Source: a virus. Taken from it: a stretch of 43,287 nucleotides of DNA. Below the pieces are notes generated by a model. That model saw nothing but the letters and a program-made list of their open reading frames with translations. It had not been told where the DNA came from and did no database searches. Below are positions 28,761 to 37,082 of this stretch, one piece after another; within the stretch, counting starts at the first letter, position 1, and every line of letters begins with the position of its first letter. The stretch covers positions 1-43,287 of IMG/VR virus record IMGVR_UViG_3300037070_000457. One strand, given 5' to 3'. A program made the position numbers and the translations under genes.

Positions 28761-30116
28761 CTAGATGTGGAACTTGTGGATGGAATGGCCGAACAACCTG
28801 GTGTTGTTCGCCGAGTTGGACACCGAGAACCAGGACTGCAGGGCGAAGGCGATGGATCCGCTCCACGCCTCAGCCCAGCCCGTCGAGGAGCCGATCACCC
28901 AGGTCATGTTCGTCGCCTGCAGGGCCGCATCGACGCCAGAGAACGTGTTGGACATCACGAAGACACCACCCAGACGGGCCCCCGATGAGCCCGAGCGGTG
29001 GATGACGCACCTCAGGAACCACTTGCGGCGGTTGGCGGCGGTTGTCGGCGAGATGGCCGCAGGCACGCAGCTGTAGGCCCCCGCGTTCAGCAGCCACGTC
29101 CAGGTGGGTGCGCCCGAGTTGCACTGGAAGTCCCCCCAGGCCTCGATGATCAGCCCCTCCTCGTTGGAGGCGATCGTGCCAGCAGGCAGGGTGTACGTGA
29201 ACAGGTCCTGGGGGGCGGCGGATGCCGCCGTGGTCACGGTGGCAGCCGACGAGTCCAGCTGGGGCAGCACCAGCGCCGTGCGGACAGCAGCGGGCCCCGC
29301 CCACGAGGTGTCGTAGTCGGTCCCCGAGTCCTTGATGAGGAGGTCGTTGGCCACACCGCCCGCAGGGACGTCGCCCGCGCCAGCGGGCACGGCCCACGAG
29401 CCGTCGTCCTTGAGGAACTTGGTGCCATCAGGGGTGCCCGTGATGCTGAGTTTGCTGAGGGCGATGCTGCCCGCCAGGTCGGCATTTAGGATCGCCCCAG
29501 TCAGGTTCAGCTTCCCGTACGCAATAGCGGCCGAGACGTTGACGTTGGCGTTGGTGATCGTCCCGATCAGGATGTCACCCGTAGCGCCACCAGTCACCGA
29601 CTGGTTGGCGGAGATCTTGGACCAGGCGATGGCCGCAGACGCGTTCACGTCCGCGTTCACGATCGAGCCCGTCAGCGCCAGCTTGCTGTAGGCAATAGCT
29701 GCAGCAGCGGCGATGTCAGCGTTCACCAGGCCCGACCCGAAGTCCAGCTTCGAGCGGGCGATGGCAGCCGAGGCTGACACGCTGGCGTCCACGACCTGGC
29801 CCGTGGTGTTCAGCTTGGACCACGCGATCGCAGCGGCGGCGTTGACGTCGGCGTTGACGATCGTGCCGTCCTGGATCTCGTCCGTCGTGATCACGCTCGC
29901 GTAGGCCAGGGCCCCCAGCGCGGTCCATGAGGTGTCGAAATCGGTGCCGCTGTCCTTCTTCAGGACGTCGCCTGCGACGCCCCCCACGGGGACATCACCG
30001 CCACCCCCCACACTGATGGAGTCGACGATGGTTGTCAGCTGAGCAATCAGCGACTGCAGGATCGCCCGCATCACGGGGTCCCTGACGGACCCCAGCCGAG
30101 GCGGCTGCCACGCCAT
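28761..30116 (-). CDS. Tail fibre with tandem repeats
   Basis: A 451-residue fibre protein. The N-terminal 35 residues are helical (PVMRAILQSLIAQLTTIVDS). Residues ~75-240 hold about seven tandem repeats of 20-24 residues with the core IVNADVNAAAAIAWSKL, typical of triple-helical fibre shafts. A GDVPxGG...DSGTDxDTSW module occurs twice (about 40-65 and 250-280). The C-terminal 170 residues are a beta-rich tip (SWFSVSNSANNTRLFGHSIH). ATG at 30116. It probably contacts the host surface. Confidence 0.8.
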   Translation of the reverse strand: MAWQPPRLGSVRDPVMRAILQSLIAQLTTIVDSISVGGGGDVPVGGVAGDVLKKDSGTDFDTSWTALGALAYASVITTDEIQDGTIVNADVNAAAAIAWSKLNTTGQVVDASVSASAAIARSKLDFGSGLVNADIAAAAAIAYSKLALTGSIVNADVNASAAIAWSKISANQSVTGGATGDILIGTITNANVNVSAAIAYGKLNLTGAILNADLAGSIALSKLSITGTPDGTKFLKDDGSWAVPAGAGDVPAGGVANDLLIKDSGTDYDTSWAGPAAVRTALVLPQLDSSAATVTTAASAAPQDLFTYTLPAGTIASNEEGLIIEAWGDFQCNSGAPTWTWLLNAGAYSCVPAAISPTTAANRRKWFLRCVIHRSGSSGARLGGVFVMSNTFSGVDAALQATNMTWVIGSSTGWAEAWSGSIAFALQSWFSVSNSANNTRLFGHSIHKFHI

Positions 30117-30766
30117 TACAGGATCGTGGCGGTCATCTGGATGGGCGCGATGTCAGTACCCGTCATGCGGGTGTTGCCGCCGCCCTCCAGCCGTCCACGC
30201 ACCTTGAGGTTGACCGTGGCGCCAGCAGCGAAGTACGTGTTGTCGAAGAAGATGCGCTCCATGTAGAAGCCGCTGTTCTTGTCCGTGGCGAACACGCCGT
30301 TCAGCTGGACCGTGGCCTTCTGGATGATGACGTTGGCCGAGGTGGTGATCCAGTACTCGGAGGCACCCACCCCGTAGTCGGGGGAGCCAGTGTCCTGGAT
30401 CTCGACCAGCGGGCAGTACACGGCGACACGCAACCCCAGGTTGCCGTCCAGGGTGGGCATGGTGAAGGCGGGCAGCACGACTCCAGCGTCGGTGATCGAG
30501 GAGCCGCAGTACGTCCCAGCCGTCTCCCGCTGGTACGACTGGACGACCCCGCCCTGGCGGTCCACGTAGCTCTTGCGGGTGGCCTGGTTGGCGGACACGG
30601 GGTCGGAGGCGGGCAGGCCGAGGGCAGCCGTCATGGCCCGCGTGCCGTCCTTCTGGATGACCTCGTCGTTCAGGAACTCTTCGATGGCGTCGAAGTTCGC
30701 GTTGACCTCGGCAGCCAGTGCCAGTTCGCCCGTCACCATGGTGTACGGGAGTGAGATGTCAGCCAC
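30116..30766 (-). CDS. Tail fibre or adaptor protein
   Basis: A 216-residue protein. It begins with an attachment-type domain (MVTGELALAAEVNANFDAIE), then DGTRAMTAALGLPASDPVSA, a segment also common in fibre proteins, and a beta-rich C-terminal domain (FYMERIFFDNTYFAAGATVN). GTG start adjacent to the nozzle gene's stop. Likely joins the fibre to the tail or is itself a short fibre. Confidence 0.75.
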   Translation of the reverse strand: MADISLPYTMVTGELALAAEVNANFDAIEEFLNDEVIQKDGTRAMTAALGLPASDPVSANQATRKSYVDRQGGVVQSYQRETAGTYCGSSITDAGVVLPAFTMPTLDGNLGLRVAVYCPLVEIQDTGSPDYGVGASEYWITTSANVIIQKATVQLNGVFATDKNSGFYMERIFFDNTYFAAGATVNLKVRGRLEGGGNTRMTGTDIAPIQMTATIL

Positions 30767-32316
30767 TAGCGGACCTTCCTAAAGATGTGGGGGATCGAGA
30801 CGGAGGAGACACCCCACACAACGGGCTCGTGTGGACCCTCGTACTTCAGCTGGACCGAGTACGCGTTCCCCAGAGGGGAGCCGCGACTCATCGAGAAGTC
30901 GGCCCCCTCAGCGGCCCAGATGGCCTCATCCCAGTTGTCCTCGTCCCAGGTCAGGCCCTCGGTTTCCGCCCCGATCGTCTCCTGGAACGTCTTGGAGCGT
31001 TCGGCGCTGTTGTAGTTCTTGTACACGACGACAGCCACCTGCCCGAACCCAGCCGCGAAGTACACGGTCATGGGACGCCGCCACCGCTTGCGGATGGCGG
31101 GCTGCTTGGCGTCGAACCAGGGCGTCGTGAAGTAGCTGACGATCTCCTGGTGCTCGCCACCGACGGTGATGATGTCGTATGGCTGGCCCACCAGGTCGGT
31201 CTTGACGATGATGCCAGTACCCGCCAGCACGCCCAGACCCCAGTGGTCGTCGGCGTCGGGGGTCCACTCCAGCATGGGACCCATGCTCAGGGAGTAGCGC
31301 GTGAAGGCGCCAGACTTCCCGATCGAGGGGTCGAACACGAACGTCTCGTCGGGGGTGCCGTTCATCGGGATCGAGCACCATACACGATCGTTTATGTACC
31401 CCAGCGTCACCTGCTGCAGGTCGTTGTCGTCCATGAGGCGCTCGTCCACGAGTGGCCGCAGCCGCTCCCCGATGGGGCGCGCGCTGCGACCATCGTAGTG
31501 GCACAGGCCCACGGGCCAACTCCAGAAGTACACGCCCCAGGGCGTGGACACCACTGCGTTGGGCCCCACGGCCCCAAGCTCGTGGCTGACCTCGTCGAAC
31601 TGCCAGCTGTCCCAGGCGAAGCCCATGACGATGTGGACGCTCTTGCGCTTGAACACCAGCAGGTGGTCACCTGTAGGAACCAGGGCGACGATCTCGTCGC
31701 CGTTGACGCCAGGGTCCACGTCGACCCAGTCTTCGCTCCGCCATGACTCGGGGGCGTTCGGGTGGCTCCAGCGGATCCTGTGCGGGTAGCGGGTCCCGCT
31801 CTCGTACGTGTTCGCCACGAACATGTGGCGGTGGTACACCGCGATGTGCTTGGCGATCGGCATCTTCGCGGACCCAGGTACATCGAAGTCGTCCGCGTAC
31901 GTCTGGTCCAGCCGTGTCGCCGTGGAGCCCGTCCACTTGATCGGCTTGTCGGTGCCATTCTGAATATACAGGGTGTCGTTGAACTGCCCGTAGTCGAATG
32001 GCGTCGTCACCGTCTGGGTCGTAACGATCGTCGACCATGCTCCCCCCGTGCTGTACTTGACGTTCAGCCCATACCCAGCGAAGATCTGGGAGGTGGCTCC
32101 CAGGCGGTGGAACTGGCCCAGGCTGTGGATGGCCGCGCCAGGCGTGTCGGGCCCCCAGGGCTCGACACCGCCACGGATGCGGAACCCCCCACGGGGGTCC
32201 ACGTCGACGTTCAGCAGATCGGGGGACTCGTTGTCCTGGAGCGTGAACTGGTTGGCCCTGTAGTTCAGGCCACCCGTCCAGTCCCGAACGTTCAGGACCT
32301 TGATGTCGCGTGGCAT
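30766..32316 (-). CDS. Tail nozzle protein
   Basis: A 516-residue beta-rich protein similar to podophage tail nozzle or tubular protein B. Features are the N-terminal DWTGGLNYRANQFTLQDNES, repeated Trp/Gly blades (GGFRIRGGVEPWG, WGVYFWSWPVGLCHYDGRSA) and a C-terminal barrel. It should form the hexameric nozzle through which DNA leaves the particle. ATG start in the stop of the upstream adaptor gene (TGATG). Confidence 0.8.
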   Translation of the reverse strand: MPRDIKVLNVRDWTGGLNYRANQFTLQDNESPDLLNVDVDPRGGFRIRGGVEPWGPDTPGAAIHSLGQFHRLGATSQIFAGYGLNVKYSTGGAWSTIVTTQTVTTPFDYGQFNDTLYIQNGTDKPIKWTGSTATRLDQTYADDFDVPGSAKMPIAKHIAVYHRHMFVANTYESGTRYPHRIRWSHPNAPESWRSEDWVDVDPGVNGDEIVALVPTGDHLLVFKRKSVHIVMGFAWDSWQFDEVSHELGAVGPNAVVSTPWGVYFWSWPVGLCHYDGRSARPIGERLRPLVDERLMDDNDLQQVTLGYINDRVWCSIPMNGTPDETFVFDPSIGKSGAFTRYSLSMGPMLEWTPDADDHWGLGVLAGTGIIVKTDLVGQPYDIITVGGEHQEIVSYFTTPWFDAKQPAIRKRWRRPMTVYFAAGFGQVAVVVYKNYNSAERSKTFQETIGAETEGLTWDEDNWDEAIWAAEGADFSMSRGSPLGNAYSVQLKYEGPHEPVVWGVSSVSIPHIFRKVR

Positions 32317-32966
32317 CAGAAGGGCGGACGCGGGCCCAGGAGGTACTGGGTTTCGTCGATCGGGGCCGAGCCGACGATCAACGGACGGTGGCTCGGGGCC
32401 ACCATGTAGTCACGCCACAGGCGTTCCAGTTGCTCGTCGAACTCCGCCTTGTGCATCATGGACAACTCGGGGTCGTCCTGCTGGGCGTAGGCCATGCTCA
32501 GGCCCCACTTGAGGAGTAGCGTGTCGAACTGCTCGGGGAGCGGCGAGGTGGCGCTGGGGCCACCCGCCGTCCACCCCGTCACCTTGCGGTAGCCCGTCAC
32601 TGGGATCGACTCCGCCGTGGTCGGAGTCGGCCACAGGAACAGCGACCCACCGAAGGTGGAGTATGCCAGCGGTGCGCTGACCGTCCCGTACTTGGGGCCC
32701 TCGTGGTGGGCCACCCACCTGTAGTCACTGACCGTCAGAATCTGGTCGACGGTCGGCAGCGTGTCAGCGAGAACGTACGCCTGCTGGTCGGCGACCGTGG
32801 TGAACTCGGTCGCCACCTCCAGCCACGGCCACTGGCGCTCCCGCCGCAGGATCTTGGTCGTGCCCTCCTCGATGAACTGGTCGAAGACGTTGTCCGTCAG
32901 GTCCTCCTCGTCGAGGTCCAGGAACTCGCGAACGTAGTCGCGCATCGTCTGCAGGTCGAGAGCCAC
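32316..32966 (-). CDS. Head-to-tail adaptor (tubular protein A-like)
   Basis: A 216-residue protein with an N-terminal helical part (MRDYVREFLDLDEEDLTDN, IEEGTTKILRRERQWPWLEV) and a beta domain (GGSLFLWPTPTTAESIPVTG). The layout and position just upstream of the nozzle fit gp11/gp4-like adaptors that ring the portal. GTG start. The match is by pattern and order, not a unique motif. Confidence 0.75.
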   Translation of the reverse strand: MALDLQTMRDYVREFLDLDEEDLTDNVFDQFIEEGTTKILRRERQWPWLEVATEFTTVADQQAYVLADTLPTVDQILTVSDYRWVAHHEGPKYGTVSAPLAYSTFGGSLFLWPTPTTAESIPVTGYRKVTGWTAGGPSATSPLPEQFDTLLLKWGLSMAYAQQDDPELSMMHKAEFDEQLERLWRDYMVAPSHRPLIVGSAPIDETQYLLGPRPPF

Positions 32967-32967
32967 G

Positions 32968-33315
32968 TTACCTCAGCGGGTCGGGGCTGGTCAGTCCAGC
33001 CAGGTAGACCAGGGCGTCGCCGACAGCCTTGCCCTGGGAACGGAGATGCCCCGCGCAGTAGAACGACTCCTCGGTGCGCCACCCCTTGCAGGGGGTGCCG
33101 TCCTTCTTGGAGCCCACGCAGTGCTTGAGGCCCTGCTCGTCGTCGGGGCGGTATGCGATGTGCCCCTCGTCCGCAGCCAAGCCGATCTGGCGCGCCCCCA
33201 GCACAGAGTCGTGCTGGACAGCTGTCGGCGAGAACTGCCGATCGTAGGGCACGCACCCCTCAGGGTAGTACCCGACGTCGTACGGGACGGGAGCGTTGGG
33301 GTCTGTGACGATCAC
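32968..33315 (-). CDS. Zinc-motif protein of the head module
   Basis: A 115-residue protein with a C-terminal metal-binding segment, CVGSKKDGTPCKGW then FYCAGH, like DUF5763-type Cys3-His sites in phages. The N-terminal half is acidic and Pro-rich (TDPNAPVPYDVGYYPEGCVP). GTG start overlaps the gene before by 4 bases. It may decorate the head or the connector, but this is inference from position. Confidence 0.7.
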   Translation of the reverse strand: MIVTDPNAPVPYDVGYYPEGCVPYDRQFSPTAVQHDSVLGARQIGLAADEGHIAYRPDDEQGLKHCVGSKKDGTPCKGWRTEESFYCAGHLRSQGKAVGDALVYLAGLTSPDPLR

Positions 33316-33554
33316 AGACCCTCGAAACGGTACGTCCCTGCAGCCTGGGCGCTGTCGAGGGTGATGCCCCCGCCTGCGGCCTGGTCGAACTCGCTCGTGA
33401 CGTCCTTCCAGACGCGGTGGACGGTCCGCAGGCCCAGCTTCGCTGGGGCGGCGATCGTGTCCAGGTCGGCGCCAGCGCCGAGCGTGACGGTGACAGAGCG
33501 CTTGCCATCCACGGTGACACCGTGGACTGGCGTGGTGACGGCAACAGCAGCCAT
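33312..33554 (-). CDS. Small head protein
   Basis: An 80-residue beta-rich protein (VTTPVHGVTVDGKRSVTVTL). It is encoded right after the major capsid gene, as head-decoration or head-fibre proteins often are. A SD-like AGGAAA lies 4-7 bases before ATG. No diagnostic motif. Confidence 0.65.
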   Translation of the reverse strand: MAAVAVTTPVHGVTVDGKRSVTVTLGAGADLDTIAAPAKLGLRTVHRVWKDVTSEFDQAAGGGITLDSAQAAGTYRFEGL

Positions 33555-33570
33555 GGGGTTTCCTAGGGTC

Positions 33571-33614
33571 GGGACGGGTTGGGTCTTCGTTCCTGAGACA
33601 GGCGAACCCGTCCC
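33571..33614 (-). promoter_or_regulatory. Long inverted repeat in the leader of the small head gene
   Basis: GGGACGGGTT (33571-33580) and AACCCGTCCC (33605-33614), a 10-bp inverted repeat with a 24-base loop, between the capsid terminator and the head-protein start. It may control translation or RNA processing. Confidence 0.45.
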
Positions 33615-33622
33615 CTAACGAG

Positions 33623-33650
33623 AACGGGGGGCCCCTTAGGGCCCCCCGTT
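33623..33650. terminator. 12-bp stem-loop after the major capsid gene
   Basis: AACGGGGGGCCC, loop CTTA, GGGCCCCCCGTT, perfect 12-bp stem, 17 bases past the capsid stop on the minus strand. It probably terminates most capsid transcripts or protects their 3' end, which would raise capsid relative to the downstream genes. The stem is symmetric and could act on either strand. Confidence 0.7.
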
Positions 33651-33667
33651 ATGCCGACTGACCAGGA

Positions 33668-34636
33668 TCAGACAGCGGTCTTGCCCTCAAGCTTGGCGCC
33701 GCCGAGCTTGCGGTTGGAGATCCACATGTTCGCGTAGGAGGTGATCTGCGCGATACGTGCATCCACGTTGGTGGGCTTCTGGAACGGGCCGTTCTTGAGC
33801 CAGACGTCCTTGAGCTTGGTGATGCCCAGGAACTTCGAGTTCAGGAAGTAGACCGAACCGACCTCCAGCGTCTCCAGGGCGGCGTCCGCGACGTGCGGGG
33901 CCCCCATGAAGAGGATGTTGCGGAAGCCCGCCTCGCCCGTCTTCGGATCGGAGATCCGCTGGATGGGCTGCAGGAGGCTGACGTGCTTCTCGTAGAGGGT
34001 GCCCCCCGAGAAGACGCCGTCGGGCTGGTTCGAGCCACGGGAGGCCGCGTTGAACGCGGTACCCATGCGAGCCAGGCTGAGCACCTCAACCGTGCGGTTG
34101 ACGTGCGAGCGCCAGAACTCGTTGCCAGCGGTGGTGGCGTCGATGCCACCCACGACGGTCACGTCCGAGGCTTCGTCGCCGACGAGGGCGGCGACACCGA
34201 GGAAGTCCTTGGCGGAGTTGCCAGTGCCGTCGGACGCGAACATGGTCGCGAAGTCGTCGGCAGCGGACATCTCAGCCTGCTGGATCTTGGCCTCCAGGAG
34301 GTCGATGACCTCGTTCTCGCCGCTGTTCATCGCCTCTTCGAGGCCAGCGATCGAGATGCTGACGGCGTGGCTCTTCCACGGGTACTCCGCGGCCGAGATG
34401 CCATCCTGGGGGTCGGTGTCGAGCGTCTCGTACATGCTGTACGACGCCGAGGTGCTGTTCTTGCCGTAGAGCAGCGGGATCACAATCTTGTGTCCGCCGT
34501 CCTTGGTCTTGATGCGGTCCTTCCGCGAGAGGTACGACCACAGGCCGACCTCGCGGGAGATGTTGTCCTCCAGGGTGTCGCGGTAGTTCGCGAGAGTGGT
34601 GGTCAACAGCGCATCGTAGTTGGCGTTGACTGCCAT
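33668..34636 (-). CDS. Major capsid protein
   Basis: A 322-residue protein at the place expected for capsid, after scaffold. Features typical of HK97-fold capsids are a helical start (LTTTLANYRDTLEDNISREV), a GGHKIVIPLLYG strand segment, YPWKSHAVSISIAGLEEAMN, and a long helix LLEAKIQQAEMSAADDFATM. ATG at 34636. A strong hairpin follows the stop, and there is no decoration domain. Confidence 0.85.
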   Translation of the reverse strand: MAVNANYDALLTTTLANYRDTLEDNISREVGLWSYLSRKDRIKTKDGGHKIVIPLLYGKNSTSASYSMYETLDTDPQDGISAAEYPWKSHAVSISIAGLEEAMNSGENEVIDLLEAKIQQAEMSAADDFATMFASDGTGNSAKDFLGVAALVGDEASDVTVVGGIDATTAGNEFWRSHVNRTVEVLSLARMGTAFNAASRGSNQPDGVFSGGTLYEKHVSLLQPIQRISDPKTGEAGFRNILFMGAPHVADAALETLEVGSVYFLNSKFLGITKLKDVWLKNGPFQKPTNVDARIAQITSYANMWISNRKLGGAKLEGKTAV

Positions 34637-34686
34637 CTAACTCTGCTTTCTGCTGGTAGGGGTGTTGGGGAATCAGAGGTGCTGGG

Positions 34687-35457
34687 TCAGACACCCAGCT
34701 GGTCACGCGCCGCACGGAGTGCGGAGGCGACCGTCTTGTGCCCACTCGTGGGAGCCACAGCTGCCGCGGGGTTCCGCGACGTTCCGCCCGCGACATCCGA
34801 CGCACCACGCTTGGCCTCCAGACGAGCCTGCTCGCTAGCTGCCCGCTTGGCGGCGGCTGCCTTCTCGGCTGCCGACTGCTCAAGGTGGAACCTTGCGTAG
34901 GCGTCTGTCAGGTTGTCGTAGTTGCGCTCGATGGCGAAGTCGACCAGAAGGTCGGGGTCTACCCCGAACTGCTCGACCAGGCCGTCCAGTTCCGCTTGGA
35001 CCTGGGTCGCGTACTCACGCTGCTGCTGCCCATGAACGTAAGCCTCAAGCTCTGCGATCTTCCGTTCCTCATCCGTGAGGTACAGATCGTCGTCGTTCTC
35101 GGGGATCTGGTTGCCCTCCTCGACGCCGTACGCTGCTTGCAGCATCGCGATCGTCTTGTTCGGGTCCTGGCCGAGAGCCTTGTACAGAGCTTCTGCCTGC
35201 GCTAGGGCTCGGCGGTCCTCGGCGACAGACTGGGTCTTCTGCGTGTAGTCCTGCTGACGCATGTACCCGTCGCGTAGGTCCGCCAGTGGAACAAGCTGCT
35301 CTTCGCCGTTGACCACGACTGGCACGCGCTGATCGGCGTACTGGTCGAACTCTGCCCACGGCTCGTAGGCCTCTTCCACCTCTGCGGTCTGCTCACCACC
35401 GTCGGCTTGCTCGTCTCCGAGGTCCTCGATGGGCTCTGATCCGCTGATGTCACTCAC
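34687..35457 (-). CDS. Scaffolding protein
   Basis: A 256-residue, acidic, helical protein (TAEVEEAYEPWAEFDQYADQ, KIAELEAYVHGQQQREYATQ) with a disordered Pro/Ala linker and a basic C-terminal helix (GHKTVASALRAARDQLGV), the usual layout for scaffolds that template the procapsid through their basic tail. GTG at 35457 is 7 bases from AGGAG, and overlaps the stop of the small zinc-ribbon gene (GTGA). Confidence 0.8.
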   Translation of the reverse strand: MSDISGSEPIEDLGDEQADGGEQTAEVEEAYEPWAEFDQYADQRVPVVVNGEEQLVPLADLRDGYMRQQDYTQKTQSVAEDRRALAQAEALYKALGQDPNKTIAMLQAAYGVEEGNQIPENDDDLYLTDEERKIAELEAYVHGQQQREYATQVQAELDGLVEQFGVDPDLLVDFAIERNYDNLTDAYARFHLEQSAAEKAAAAKRAASEQARLEAKRGASDVAGGTSRNPAAAVAPTSGHKTVASALRAARDQLGV

Positions 35458-35615
35458 TCGGTTGCTCCTGGTTTGGGAATCTCCCTGGAGGGAGTTGTTC
35501 TCATAGCCACTGTCTGGGGTGTCCCCTCACAGCACGTAGTGACCCACCCGCACGCATCACAGCGCTCGTGCGCGTGCTCCGCGCGTATAGGGCTACCGCA
35601 GCGGTCGCACCACAC
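35454..35615 (-). CDS. Small zinc-ribbon protein before the scaffold gene
   Basis: A 53-residue protein: GTG start directly after the tailspike stop, stop overlapping the scaffold start. It carries WCDRCGSP, then ERCDACGWVTTCCEG, a four-Cys zinc ribbon with an extra Cys pair, and a basic, Pro-containing tail (TTPSREIPKPGATE). The frame accounts for the entire gap between its neighbours. No recognised family; role unknown. Confidence 0.65.
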   Translation of the reverse strand: MWCDRCGSPIRAEHAHERCDACGWVTTCCEGTPQTVAMRTTPSREIPKPGATE

Positions 35616-37082
35616 TCAGTAGCCCCAGTAGGCGTCGTACTTCGTCTTGACGCCCGTGGGCCAGCCCTTGGCTACGCCTGGGGCGTTGTTGTAGCCCGTC
35701 TTGGGGGTGCCGTCCTTGTCGTACAGTCCCATGTGCTCCTCGTGGGGGAACGGGATCTCGTAGAACCCGCCAGTCCCCTCGTCGGGGGTCTGGTCGAAGT
35801 CCTGGACGGAGAAGTAGAAGACGGGCCCCGACCTGAGGTGGCCGCGGTTGTTGGTGCCGTCGAACGCCCACTTGGCGATCGTCGTCCCCGTGGGCCAGCT
35901 GTTGGTACCCGCGCTCACGCGCATCTGCCCGCGCAACTCGTTGTAGGACTCGGTGGGACTCAGGAACTTGCGCTCGTCGTTGGCGGAGGTGGGCGGCGTC
36001 CCGCGCCGCACCCCGTAGCCCGTGACCGCGGTCTGGTGGGTGGGGAACCCACACTCCGTGATCCAGATCTTGAGGCCCGCACCGCCGTGGTCCACGGCGA
36101 CGTTGTGGATCATGGGCAGATCGTTGGCGAAGCTGTTGGAGATGACGTCCTTGTTGTGGCCCCAGATGGCGGTGTATGTCGACGAGGCGCCTGGACGGCC
36201 GTACCAGTACGAGTGCGTGCAGATGAAGTCCAGCGCCAGGTACGGGTGCCAGCCCCCCTCGGCCTCGGTGAGGCCGTGGTGGTTGGCGGGGTCGCTCCAG
36301 TAGGCGAACATGTCCTCGATCCACAGCCAGGACTTGATCCGCGCCCCGTTCCCGTAGCTCAGGGCCAGGACGGCCATGCCGCCGTTGCCGATCTTGATGT
36401 CGGTGGAGATGGTCTTGGCGGCGATGTACGTCCGCTTGAGGAGTTCAGCGTACTTGTCGGCCACGAGCGGGCCGTACTGGGAGGGGGACCCGCTCTGCGG
36501 TCCCTCCTGCCAGAAGATGCCCCAGTTGGGCTCGTTCCAGATCTCGTAGAACTCCACGTAGTTCGAGGCGTTGATGAAGGAGGCCTTGGCGTTGCCGTCC
36601 TTGTGGTAGCGGTTGAACACCTTCTCGGCGAACGTGCTGATCCAGGTGTCCATCCACGCGTCGTAGTCCTCGGGGTCCGAGGGCACGCGCTTGTCGGTCC
36701 AGGCGGGGTTCGTGGTCCACTTGGCCACGTAGTAGATGCCGATCAGGCAGACGATGCCGTTGTCCAGTGCGGCCTCCACCTGGGCATCCTCGGAGGTCCA
36801 GTTGTAGACCCCCTCGGCCGTGTTGATGTTGTTGGCCTCCATGGGGATGCGGGCGATCTGGGTGGGACCGCCCACGCCTGCGCCCACCGTGTCGTACCAC
36901 TGGGTCTGGCCGCGGCCCGCCAGGCCCTTCCAGGACCCGTCGGGGTCGTACTCGGGCGGCGTGTGATCCTCCAGCGGAGGCGGGTCGACGGGCGGGACGT
37001 CGCCGTGGAACGTCTTGCGCCAGCCACGGATGCGGGGGCCCGAGATGCGGGCCCCCCAGGTGGTGGCTCTCATGACTGGCAT
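35616..37082 (-). CDS. Glycoside-hydrolase tailspike (GH39/clan A-like)
   Basis: A 488-residue protein. The catalytic barrel shows YEIWNEPNWG (acid/base Glu184) and KIWITECGFPTHQ (nucleophile Glu343), 159 residues apart, and DFICTHSYWYG, as in clan A hydrolases such as GH39 xylosidases. Such spikes cut a surface polysaccharide during adsorption. The Pro-rich N-terminus (HGDVPPVDPPPLEDHTPPEY) probably attaches it to the particle. Its gene sits between tail fibre and scaffold, an unusual place for a tail gene. ATG at 37082; the substrate is not known. Confidence 0.8.
   Translation of the reverse strand: MPVMRATTWGARISGPRIRGWRKTFHGDVPPVDPPPLEDHTPPEYDPDGSWKGLAGRGQTQWYDTVGAGVGGPTQIARIPMEANNINTAEGVYNWTSEDAQVEAALDNGIVCLIGIYYVAKWTTNPAWTDKRVPSDPEDYDAWMDTWISTFAEKVFNRYHKDGNAKASFINASNYVEFYEIWNEPNWGIFWQEGPQSGSPSQYGPLVADKYAELLKRTYIAAKTISTDIKIGNGGMAVLALSYGNGARIKSWLWIEDMFAYWSDPANHHGLTEAEGGWHPYLALDFICTHSYWYGRPGASSTYTAIWGHNKDVISNSFANDLPMIHNVAVDHGGAGLKIWITECGFPTHQTAVTGYGVRRGTPPTSANDERKFLSPTESYNELRGQMRVSAGTNSWPTGTTIAKWAFDGTNNRGHLRSGPVFYFSVQDFDQTPDEGTGGFYEIPFPHEEHMGLYDKDGTPKTGYNNAPGVAKGWPTGVKTKYDAYWGY

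Noticed and set aside
29440-29900. Possible CRISPR-like repeat array
   Set aside because: The repeats are coding, imperfect, in frame and make fibre repeats, with no unique spacers.
33893-34900. 335-residue plus-strand frame
   Set aside because: It is antisense to capsid and scaffold genes.
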